Below, in pieces: positions 21,855 to 33,321 of a stretch of DNA of 64,000 nucleotides. The stretch lies in the NCBI GenBank assembly GCA_910591455.2, contig OU342817.1, forward strand, positions 15,861,915 to 15,925,914. Direction: 5' to 3'. The notes under the pieces were generated by a model that searched no databases, was not told the DNA's origin, and worked only from the letters and a program-made list of their open reading frames with translations. Positions within the stretch are counted from its first letter, which is position 1. Each line of letters opens with the position of its first letter. The stretch is from Pholis gunnellus. Lineage: Eukaryota; Chordata; Actinopteri; Perciformes; Pholidae. A program made the translations under genes and the position numbers.

Positions 21855-24650
21855 TGCTCACCCACGATCAGCCCTCAAGCCATGAAGCCACCCAGCTACT
21901 CAGTCAGACTCCACCCCACCTCTGTGTGCATCTGAGTATGACTATGTATCGCACATTTGTCTCCACGATCGAACCGATCCATCTATCTGGGACTGGGCTT
22001 CTTTATTTTCTACATCTTTCCCCCCCCAGCAGAAGCAAAACTAAGACATCATGTGTTCGCAGAGGATGTTTCAGAATACATCACGTGTGAAGGCGATCAA
22101 CATGTATTTTTTTTTTTTTTAGCCATTAAAACACATTTCCCCCCCCCCTCTCGCTTTTAGCCTTAAAATGGTTAAAACCATCTAATTCCTCACAGTTTCC
22201 CCAAATTCCAACATGACATATTTGCTATCTTTGGAACTTTTGGGATCTCCATTAAAAAAAATGAATAAATCATCTGTTCGTTTGGAGCAATTCTTGGCTG
22301 CAAAGGTTGCGTTGGTAATAATGCCTGACCCACTAATGGGCCGCTGCTTAAGCCGTTAATGGGCTTGTTGTGTTCGACTGGAAAAAGTAAAAGAAACACT
22401 GGCCAGACTACTTGGTTGCGTATTTTCTGTTCCTCATTGTTTCTTAGTCAACGTCTCACTTCATAAATCATAGATGAGGAAGGTCAAACACTTCCTCCCT
22501 AACTTTATCTCACTTTCTCTCGACAATCTACAGACTTTACTTTGGACAGTTTTCCTCGCAGCTTCTTACTCAGTGGAAGGTAGTTCCAACAAAAACTATA
22601 GCCAGACATTTATATCCTGAAAAACACATTACTGCAGTATTTTTACATGTCATTTTTCAATACTTTGTGCACCACAAAACACAATTCCACTCACCTACAT
22701 TGCATTCAGGTGGCAGAGGTCAATACCTCGGAACGGTGGCCCTCAAAGCTAAATTCTTCACGGCCAGACACCAATTGTGATGACCATTTTATAATACTTA
22801 CCAACCAGGATATCATTTAGAAAACAGGGTATTGGAGGTACATGTGACATACGACGCATTTATCTTAACTAAAAAACGCCAAATGTTAACAGAGTTTTCC
22901 CCAAAGCGCTTTGGGTTCCTTCCCAGACTCTGATGCAGCTTTTAAATCTACAGACATTTGTTAACTTCTATGACATTAATGTCCTAAAAAAAGTGATGTC
23001 TTTACGATTCACTCTGCACACCGACGCAAGAAAACAACACATTCATCACAGAAATGAAGTAAGTGCAACAGAAACAGATCTTAAAGCTCATGCACACAAA
23101 ATAAAAGGAGCCAGTTTTTAAATGCCGCTGCAGATGTGCAAGAGCATCTTCATTCATTAATCTGCTCGATTTCATCCTTGTTAAAACAAACTTTGCGGGC
23201 AAACGTGCTGCCAGCAAAACGGGTGACTGATGATAGTCCGTGCATGAAAATGTTTTATTTTACAGATCATTTCATCTTCTCTCTGGGTTTAAAGAAATTA
23301 GTTTGGGATGCATAATTAGATGAAAATCTTCTTCCCCATGGCTACAAAACCAAAAGGCTGTCAGACCGACAGACATGCCTGATATATGATCTGCGGCTCA
23401 ACATCTGATCTCCAGATCTGCACAGCAAACATGCACGTTTCAGTACGCATGTGTGCACACGCATTGCATGCATTCACTCAAAGGGGGTGTGAGAGAGGGC
23501 ATTGATTAGTTTGTGTGCCAGAGGATTAACAATGGTCACACACACAGGTAAACCTGCGCACATGTGTGCACATACACCAGCGAACACATGTATGTGCTGA
23601 AAGGGGGGGGGGATCAACCAAGGTGGCGTTGTATTGAGGGGACTCTGGGGTCTTTGAGTCAATATACAAACCTCTACGCAAACACACCCGGGCTGCCAGA
23701 TCTCATCATGTGGTTGAAGAGAGAGGTCAGGGTGTGAGACCGCTAAAAAGGTTAACAAAGCCAAGACAAAGAAGTCGGACAATGTGAACCTTAACTGTGG
23801 TTTTCACGATTTTAAGCTCAAAACTCAGGTGAAGCATGCAGTCTTTCACCTCCTCTACGGTCCTGCTTGTCATCGGGGGGAAAATGACTATGCCAGGTTG
23901 AAGAACCACAAAAATCACTTCCTTGTTGTGATTCAAATTTGCAACATATAGAGGGGAATAACTGATAATGCAAGGGTGAACAATGAGGACTCACAGTGTG
24001 AATGAAATGGGAATAATGTAACGGGAAGATGAACACAGGTGAGACAAGAGGAATGGAAAAATACTGAACAATGAAGTATTTCTGTCTGTGAGCTGAAGCC
24101 CCTTCTAGAGTAAACACAGTGGGAAGACAATTCAGCGGTGGGGCCACATAAAGAATACTCTTTATTTAGCAGTTTTCAGCCCGAGACTCACATTTATGGA
24201 ATCTATTCTTGTAAGGACACCAGTCAACTGTGACTCCTTGGTTTTCACTCCTCCATGTGCAGACTGGCCCAATCCCAAATTCATCGTACATACTATCGCC
24301 ACTGTTCGAGCTGCTAGCATACAAAAAAATAAAACATACTTTCATATTTTAAGAGAAATGATAAGACGTGCAAGTCGCCGCCAATCAAACTTAACAAAGA
24401 AAAACGAAATATCTCTCTTAAGACTTTTTGTTTTCCGAGATCTTTGGATTGTAGGTGGAGCTGTCCCACCACTGCTCACAATCTAAATGTTTCCAGCTGT
24501 GAGCGGCCTTTCCTCTGTGCATTGCATTGTGGGAAATTACATTAACAACGCGTTCAAAAATCGATTGGTTAATGTATGACATCTTAGACCGGGTTGAAAA
24601 AAATGTTACATCCTACATTTCCACTAATGCAACTTAAACACAGATATTTC
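18020..24650. other. intergenic DNA between ptch2 and eif2b3
   Basis: No gene was recognised. Simple repeats include pyrimidine-rich DNA at 18790-19050, (TA)n 19788-19809, (GT)n 20703-20740 followed by poly-T 20781-20798, GT runs 21533-21564 and 21607-21632 with poly-G 21641-21654, (CT)n 21829-21854, and T and C runs near 22109-22150. A copy of TAATTACAGG is at 19749-19758. Confidence 0.65.
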
Positions 24651-24654
24651 CAAT

Positions 24655-24920
24655 ACAAAAGAAATAAGTCTTGGATCTCAAGCCCAAAATAACCCTGATG
24701 ACATCAGCAGGGTTGTATTCTCTGACTTATGGAAGCTTCTCCAGAGCCACAGAAGACATACAAGTGTTTCTACCACACATGAGTAAACTGATCTCCATGT
24801 GTAAAATCAATAGTTACAGGTTTCTGTTTCAACAACATCTCATACTGAGCAAAGCTCTGTGCAGTTCAGGAGTCATCAACAAACTACTTTCGACAGTTTT
24901 GGGGATGAAAACATAACTGA
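24655..24920. repeat. dispersed repeat, copy A
   Basis: The segment with CACAGAAGACATACAAGTG and CTCCATGTGTAAAATCAAT resembles the segment at 56880-57040 (GGAAGACATCTACAAATG, ATGTGTTAAATCAGTAG) in the same order and spacing. Two diverged copies in one window indicate an interspersed family, class unknown. Confidence 0.45.
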
Positions 24921-25481
24921 GTTTACGACTATTCTTTATTAGATACCCAACAATATTACAATTTTAGTGCAGTATACTGTACGTGGATATAAATAGTTGA
25001 TGCAACAGATGAAAGCCACACTAGTTATTGTCATTTCTTAAAGAATAATGATAAAAACATGTCCCTCTAACTGACAGGATAACAAGCACATCTAATGGCC
25101 AGTACAGATGGAAGAAAAGACATCATCTCTCTCACACACACACACACACATCATCATGTAATCAGGCCACAAGAGACAGCCTAAATGACTCCTGCAGACA
25201 ATAGGAAACAGAGGACTCAAACACACGTACACACAAAAGCCCACGCGCAGACATCCCTGTCCTCACCGTCTTCCTTCGTGACTAAGGAACTTCAAACCTG
25301 TAATTTAAGAAATACCCGGCAGAAGGAATGTAATAAATCTGGTGACAGCGAAGTGAGCAGAGAGGGAGAGAAGAGCAGAAGAAAAAAAAGAAAGAAAAGT
25401 GTCAGGCGTGAGTCAGTTTCCTCCTCCGCTGTGTTTGTGTGTGAGGGCGGGGTGTCGGTGTTAACTGATACAGGATCAAGC

Positions 25482-25490
25482 TGGGTGGTC
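25482..25490 (-). promoter_or_regulatory. exact GLI-site sequence between the genes
   Basis: The plus strand reads TGGGTGGTC, the reverse complement of GACCACCCA. It is about 10.8 kb upstream of the ptch2 ATG and 0.6 kb beyond the eif2b3 stop. Function is unproven. Confidence 0.35.
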
Positions 25491-25827
25491 CGGGGCCTGC
25501 ACATACACCATTTTTGTGTACAAATAAACTTAACCCCCCCCACGCCATTGTGGTCACCCCTCCCACGGCTTTCTTCCCCTCCATCTCTGGTCTTCACAGC
25601 TGCACAGTGTGCACGCTGACACCCATGCACATTCAAACGTCGTACGAGGCTCCACCCTCTCCAACGGGGTAAATTGAGTCCTGCCATTACAGGAGACGGC
25701 AAGAGTCTGATAATAACTATGTGGCAAAAAGAATTACATAGATCTACTGACAACTAGTCAAGATGTCTCTGTTGAACATGTTCTCAAAGAGATGGAGACC
25801 TAACACTAAAAGTCCAAAAAGATGAAC

Positions 25828-25885
25828 AAAATCATTTGTGATTTCGGGCTATACAAATAAATTTAAATTGAATTGAAATGAACAA
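25828..25885 (+). mobile_element. LINE-like 3' tail fragment
   Basis: The sequence TGTGATTTCGGGCTATACAA followed by ATAAATTTAAATTGAATTGA is the recurrent end of a fish retroelement (GGGCTAT..AAATAAA then a degenerate TTGAA repeat). It resembles the tail at 28309-28384. Only the last tens of bases remain. Confidence 0.5.
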
Positions 25886-25927
25886 ATAAAAACACCAACA
25901 TGCTGACTCATGGGTTTAAGCACTTGT

Positions 25928-25933
25928 TTTATT
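25928..25933 (-). terminator. eif2b3: eif2b3 polyadenylation signal
   Basis: The minus strand reads AATAAA, 161 bases beyond the stop codon. It is the first canonical signal after the stop. Cleavage would be expected at about 25905-25915, giving a 3'UTR of about 180 bases. Confidence 0.6.
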
Positions 25934-26093
25934 TGGACACAATGTAGAAAAGGCCTATGAAGAAGAGAGTGTAGAACTGTTCAAGCAGCATCCAGGCTTC
26001 CGGTTGGTCAGTCAGCTGATGAATTAGTTGACCGCTATGTTTTGCTGCTCTCTGATTGGTTAATGAGGGGATGCCACTCTATCCCTGTGGGAG

Positions 26094-26146
26094 CTAGATC
26101 TCCATCAGCTGGTCCGTTCCAACGATGACCTCGTTAGTCCTCTCAG
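26094..26146 (-). CDS. eif2b3: eif2b3 last coding exon 12 with stop codon
   Basis: The acceptor is TTTCTTTTTAG|CTGAGAGG, phase 1 entry. The exon encodes AERTNEVIVGTDQLMEI and then TAG at 26096-26094. Human ends KRVNEVIVGNDQLMEI, so the C-terminus is intact. Confidence 0.96.
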
Positions 26147-27915
26147 CTAAAAAGAAATAACATTTATTTTAACAATCAACACTTGAAATGATGAAGGCAG
26201 TACAACATGTAAAGAGAGAGGCATTTATAATGCAGGTACTGATGTTTGAAAACCACCAAAAACAACATTAAATAAAGACAAAAGGTGCAGTGGTTAAGAG
26301 ACAGCTGGTAAAGTGAACGAGCATGTGGTGGGCAGAATGATTCTGTCTTTACTTTAGCCAACAGGAGATTCAACTATTCACGGTTCCTACAACTCAATGC
26401 AAGTACTATTAAAGACGTTAATAGATGCCACGAATTATTCCCATGTCTTGGTACTTTTAATAACTTTGGAAGATTGATTTTAGACATTTGAATACCCATT
26501 AAGGCCTTATTTTTAGATGAATAGATTGAATGACTTTCAAGAATCTTTAAGGCTCCGTGGGAACCCTGTTTATTACACGACGCAGAAAACTTTTACCAAA
26601 GATTTATAGGCACTGGAGTGTTTACCCCAATGTGATACCCATTAAGTCATGTCTGCATATTCATTTTACCAAACTGAAATGAATGGAAACCAATGTCTGC
26701 CTGGCATATGTATGCAATTTGTAGATAACCGCTGTCCCCTCTTAGTCGATTAGTCAACTACTCGGATGTTTTGGTCTTAGTCAACTGTGATTTCTTTCAT
26801 CGATTAGTCATTTCTTTACAGCCCGAGTCAACAGGCTACAACGTGCAAACCCACTGTACTCTATGATGTATTAGAAATCAGTCCCAGAACCGTCAGAGTG
26901 TTGTCACCCTGACCGCTACCCCTGAACCTCACAAAAAGCATTTTCTGTCGCTATCTCTCTCTCTCTCTCTCAACCCAAAGCTAGTTCAGCACGAGGAGAG
27001 CAGACGCTGCTCCCCCCTCCGGCTCCGAGCACCGGTCCCGAGCACCGGTCCGGATCCAAAGCAAACGGTGGCAGAGACTAACGTTCCGTCCACACAGACG
27101 GCTTTTAGTGTGAAGGAATCTGCCGCTCAGAAGGAGTTTATGCTCTGCAGTGGAGGAGTGAGGGGAGGACAAATGGAGCGTTGGACAGCAGCAGAGGAAG
27201 CGACTATAGAGGAAGGGATGAAGGGAGGAAGGGAGACTCTATCTGGGTCTGTTAATTCATCAGTAACTTATCCTGTATAGCGTTTAAATGTATTAGAACT
27301 ATATATATATTTACAACTCCTCCTGGGCTTTGATAATAGAGAGCTCACACTCTGACCTGATTCAACAAATAAAGGAGAGAAATAAGCCACATGTCGTCAG
27401 CACATATTCTAACCGACTGTTAGTTGATTGTCAGGTAAATAGTTGAATGTAATCAGGATGCACCATTAGAGAAGAACGTAGCGTCATCTCCAGGAGACAA
27501 AGGGAAGAAGAGCAGAGACAGTGTGTTAATGTATGCGTGTGTATTTATCAAAGCACCCAGAGGAAAAGGTGTGTATCTTTTAAATATCAACACCTGACGG
27601 ACCTGTATCTGTGTGTGTGTGAGTGTGAGTGAGTGTGTGTGAGGCTAACTAGCAGGGTGGTCCCTGGCTGCTAACAGCTTCAGCAGTGGACTGGGTGTGT
27701 AATGTCTTTCGCAGCCTGCGGTCAGCAGGCCAGATTAGTAGCTAGAGACAAGCCTGTGCTTTCTTACAATAGGAAAGCAAACAGGAGAGCAGGTTTATCA
27801 TTAGAGCAGCGTATTATAGAGATGAAACTAATCGGATCTAAGCCTGATCCATAAACCGGTAGATGTTTAGGGATTCTACCAAAAACTGTTGGCATTTTTT
27901 AAGTGGATTACAGTG

Positions 27916-27957
<42 letters not shown>

Positions 27958-28816
27958 TATAATATATATCAAAAACTGTTAAGTACTCGTGTATTCAACA
28001 TGATACTGTGCATAAAGGGTTGTCCATGATCCAAGACTAAGATAAAAGTTTAGTTTGGGTATGTTTTTGTTTCCTTCTCACTCAGCTCGAGGTGAAATGG
28101 ATTTTGATATCCACCACATGGGTCCGTGCATGTGCCAGAAAGTTAATGCGCCAAATTTCTGTAATTATGAACAAACTCGGTGATTCAAGAGCCTATGTGG
28201 TTTCATCCCCTCTTCAGACATGGGAGACAGGGTCGTTCGTCTATTGCTCTTTCTGAGCTCCTATTTTTGTTTCCTGTATTCACTTTGAGAATAAGAGAGT
28301 GCTGTATGCTGTACATACTGTAAAGCCCTCTGAGGGAAAACCTGCGGTTTTGGGCTATTTAAATAAACTTGACTTCACTTGACTATATACACAGCAGACT
28401 GCCTTTACAATGTCTACTGAAGAGACAACAAGACATTTTATAAAATAACATCACAGAGAGAAACTATACAATAAAATGTGAGACAAAGAGAGACTGTCCG
28501 TCCATCAGAGACATAGAGGCTGGAACTTTGCAATTGTGTGACTGAACTTTTGGCCATGCAGTGTACGCAAAACAATTATGCAACCAGGGGTCTAAGTTTC
28601 CAGCGTTCAACAACATAAAGTCAGCAGCTCGTTGCCGGCCAGTGAGGAAACACGTCCCTCAGAAAAGCTGAAGCAAGATCTGTTCTGATGCTTCAAAAAG
28701 TCTCAAACACTGTTTTTTTTTTAGGCGAGTTTAGCTCAAATTCACACTGTTGTTACTTAGAGCACCCTGTTGTTCACTCAATTAGGCTGCTTAGTCTGGT
28801 AGCCGAGCCTGCTCTC

Positions 28817-28848
<32 letters not shown>

Positions 28849-28974
28849 AGTGAGTGTGTGTGTGTTGGATGTGGCTGGAGGCTGCTGCTGTTGAATTCCG
28901 GGTGGTCCTGTTCTGGCCCTGCTCTCTAACCTCTCCATCAATGTGACACACACACATACACATGCACACACACA

Positions 28975-29015
<41 letters not shown>

Positions 29016-29600
29016 AGCTAGCTTTGGGGACAAGAGGATTAAGGAAATAAAAAAATAAAAAATAAAAAATCTCTGACAAATCGCTCTATCACACAGAATT
29101 CAGAATGAAGAAACTTTCCTGGTTGGCTTGAACACTTGGCACTTCCAGATACCACACACACACATTAACACCTTATCGGAGTCAGCAGAGGAGAAGTGCC
29201 GCGGGCTTCAGAAGATAGCATTGATTTGTAGGCTGTTTGAAGTTCTTGTACTGAATGGTGTTATGATGTGAGGCGTTTCTGTTACTTTGCTTACTCTGTC
29301 CTTTCTTTCATTGTCAAGTTGATTTAATATGGAGACGCAAAAATGGTCAACTACTGTTTGTTCTGCTCCATCCAAACACCTAAAATGTACTTTCAGCTTC
29401 CCGGGGTAATGAGACGAGGGAGGGTGTTGACCATCGCTGTGAGAAAAGAAAGCCATTATTCTTTACGTGTTTACGACAGTGGACCTCACCTTCTGGTTCG
29501 ATCTGTTGTCCGCTTCCCACCAGACAGTACTTGAGGTCTGCTCCTCGGCCGATGACGGCGTTACTGCAGATCACGCAGCCCTGGATGTTACACCTGGAAA

Positions 29601-29648
<48 letters not shown>

Positions 29649-31206
29649 TACATTAGTCACATTGTTCGGATATTTCTACAGCCGTGGTTCCCAACCAGGC
29701 TGTCGGAACTCCTCATTGCGTCACAAGATAATAAAAAAAAAGATTGGAAAGAAAAAACATGTTTCTGTGACATGCTGATTATGTTTTTCTCCCCTGTAGA
29801 ATAGTCAATTCTTTCAATTCTTCAGGACTTCAATCTAAAGGTCTTTACACACCGGGGACATGAGGAATAAACTTTTTCAGTAAAAGGTTCAATATATTGT
29901 TGCACACAGAGGACCAGCTACCGGGATCTGAGGTACGTTGTTGTATAGCCTCAGCTAATGTAAGCTATTTAATTGAAGTTCCCTCCGGTAAACGGTAACG
30001 CAGTGTGTAGGTCTGATAAGAACGGACTGAGTGGATCTGGTATGCTCGGCCTTTGTCAAGGATGACAGGAGCAATAAAGTTTGCAGTCTTGGTTCGGACA
30101 TCGAAGCCTCAGTGTTGTTGAACACTATAGTGCATGTTTTGAATATGTCACGTATGACAGAACGTGATTGGTTGAGGCCTTCATGTGTGGTGCGATATAG
30201 AAATGAAACATCACTCATTGGTGGAACTGCTCATAACTCTTCTACATTTTGGCCACAAACAGTGATGTGATGTCACATTGCTTTGTTTCATTAGATACAC
30301 CTAGCTAGAAAATAATGCCATCTAATACAACAGACCCGCAATAATCCCATCCTTCTTAAAAGTTTCATGCTTGATTTCTGGTACTCTTGAGTAGTTAGAG
30401 ATTCATATTTGTTCTCGGACGGGTTTGATGGTGTTGAAACAGGATTTTCCGACCCTGCTGTTTGTTCTCTGGGCCTGCAGGAGATCCAAACATGTTTGTG
30501 GTTCACATTCTGTTTTCTACCGCCCACCCTTACGTACACACACGACACACAGGGGGCGCGGGCGCGGGCGCGGGCGCGCGCGCACACACACACACACACG
30601 CAGTTAAGAACATTCATACTGGGAGCTGCCCAGTACGGCCACAGTGTTCCACTGTTGACTGTTGACTGTTCCTCCGCTCCCCACATTAGTGGAGCGATCA
30701 GGGATCCTCACACCTGCCACGAAGACTCAAACGCATCCAATCAACTGAAATCATTCACAGGATATTAGCATATGTATATTAAAGAACAAAAGCAGCCCAT
30801 GCTGTGTGCACGTGTGTCTTTGTGTATGTCTGTGTATGTCTGTGTGTGTGTGTGTGTTAAGACATTGTTGGCTCTGTGCTACGGTCCCACCTGAGCTGGC
30901 AGTGCCAACCCACCGTGCTCACATTCAGCCAAACCATCACCATAAAATTCTTGGAGGGGAGACACAGACAGTCTTGTGTGTCCTGTGTCAGCTAACCGTG
31001 GAGGGCGTGTACGTGAAAAGTGCGTGGGTTAGAGAATGTGTGCCTCAGTGGCTCGGGGAGCCCGGCGGAGAACACGTGTTGGTCTTGCCCGGGCAGTGAC
31101 GCACACACACTTGGCCCTCTGCAACTCACACACAGACGCAGGTTTGTGTTGGCCTATTCTGTTCAGGTGGTTAGGCCTGGAAGGAGAGGGAGAAAGGAGT
31201 GTGTGG

Positions 31207-31250
<44 letters not shown>

Positions 31251-31870
31251 GTAAGTGACTCTACCTAGGAGGTGGTGGTGGTAGTTGGTGATGGGAGATT
31301 ACAAGATTCAGAGTTTTGTAACATTAGAGAGAGAGGGAGTGAGAGAGACCACCAAAGAAGCTTCAGAGCTGAAACACCACTAATTACTAACACCGGGGCT
31401 CCTCCTTGCCCCCCCCCCCCCCCCCATCCTCCTTCTCACTCACACACACACGTCAACCCCCACCACCTCCCGTGCCAACACCCCCCCCCCCCCCTGTAAA
31501 GTTGACCCTTACTATCCCCCTTCCCAAACATGCAGCGCTTTGTCAACAAGTTCTGGTCAGCTCCAAACAAAGAGAGCAGAAATGCGAGGGGTTTCTGCGA
31601 CATGGCCGGGGTCTGCTAATCCCCTCACACTGGCTCTTTCTTTCCTTCTTTCTCCTTCCTTCTTATGTCCTTTAAAAAAAAAAAAAAAAGAAAGAAAGAA
31701 AGAAAAGAAAGAATCGCAGTTTCTTTCTTGCGTGCTAGCTTGCTTTCCCCTCGCTTCTTTCTTCCCTTCTCTCTCGTTCTTTCATGCCTTTGTGCGTGCA
31801 CCTACATGGGCATGATGAGGGTCCCCACGCTGGCTGGCTGGGGTCCCTGAAAAGGCTTAAGAAGAGATGG

Positions 31871-31928
<58 letters not shown>

Positions 31929-33254
31929 TAGATGGCGTTGAGGCGTTGATGGAGAGAAAAGAGAGGGAAGAGTAAGAAACTGAGATATGAAAAAAGGAGC
32001 TTCTGAATGAGTGCATTAAAATCCAGACTTGAGGCCAAGATGAGTCTCTTTCCGCTAGTTTCTGGCTGAGAGACTGAGCACATCAATCTACATGCTAATT
32101 CTACAGTGGCTGCTGGCGCTCTCTGTACAAAGTCCTCTTTGGTTGCAACAAAGCAGTCAATTTTGACCACTTTTAACTACTCGCTACCTTTGAAAACCGT
32201 GATGCGTAATAAAGTGACTGATCGTGATTCATCACTATTCAGACTGGGGCTTTTTTTCTTCTTTCTTTCTTCTCCCTAAGTGACATCATAATGTGGCAAA
32301 CACAATATCTGCTATGTCCTGCGACTTGGAATATAAAAAAATCCTTCCGGGTTCATTCAAGTGATGTAACAGTTGTAAAGAATGACGTAAATAGTTTGGT
32401 TTCTCCTGTTGGTTTCTACGAAGAAAAGCAGCACATTTGTAGAATTTTCAGCACATCCAATTTCTGTAGGAAATGATGTCTAGTGACCATCATAAACAGC
32501 CAATGAAAGAATTATTCAAATAATAACAATATTACTTGGAAACAAATTAGATTTGTGAAGATGTATTCAGCAAATGCTTGATGTCCCCTTAAACCTCATT
32601 GACCCGGTGGTGAGACGGTCTTTACAAACTCTTGATGTACAACCAAACTTAATTCAAATGCAATGAACTTTCATTCCAACGTTAAGAACTGAATATAACT
32701 GATTTCCTATGAATGGAATGGTGCAGTCATGAAAATATTTCATTGTAAATACCATAATATCAACCGTAAAGCTAAAAAGAAAATAGGAAAAACTGGGAAA
32801 ACTAACCTGTATGTGAAGGGACTGACCTAATAAATGACATAACAGATTATCAAAATACAAAGACACATTTTCTGGCATTTGATTAGCTGGTATTAATGAA
32901 ACTCATCAATGAATAATAATTTCAATTCGTCTTACTTCCTAAGACAACCATCAAACAGCTCAGACTTTTTGTCTGGAATACACCTTTCAAACCCCCACAG
33001 CGTTCCACAAATTCCATAACCAGTGGGAACTTTGGTATGGCCAAGTAAATTAGTGGCTAAACAAAATATATGAACGCTGTGTGTTTCAGTTCAACAGCTC
33101 CGTGTTTGTTTGGAACTGGTCTCTGGCTGGTTGCACACCAATAGATGCATTGTTAACTCGACGCTCCCCGTTTGACCCCCGGGCAGCACAGAACACAGAA
33201 CCTGTTACACGTCCCATCAACGGACACACACACACATCCACAAGCATCTGCCCA

Positions 33255-33321
<67 letters not shown>

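Larger units (their letters stand above)
26147..29489 (-). other. eif2b3: eif2b3 intron 11
   Basis: No exon seen. It holds a possible diverged repeat (26730-27440), a CT run 26955-26971, (TA)n 27919-27950 with further ATATAT, a LINE-like tail at 28309-28384, (GT)n 28820-28864 and (CA)n 28946-29013. Confidence 0.7.
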
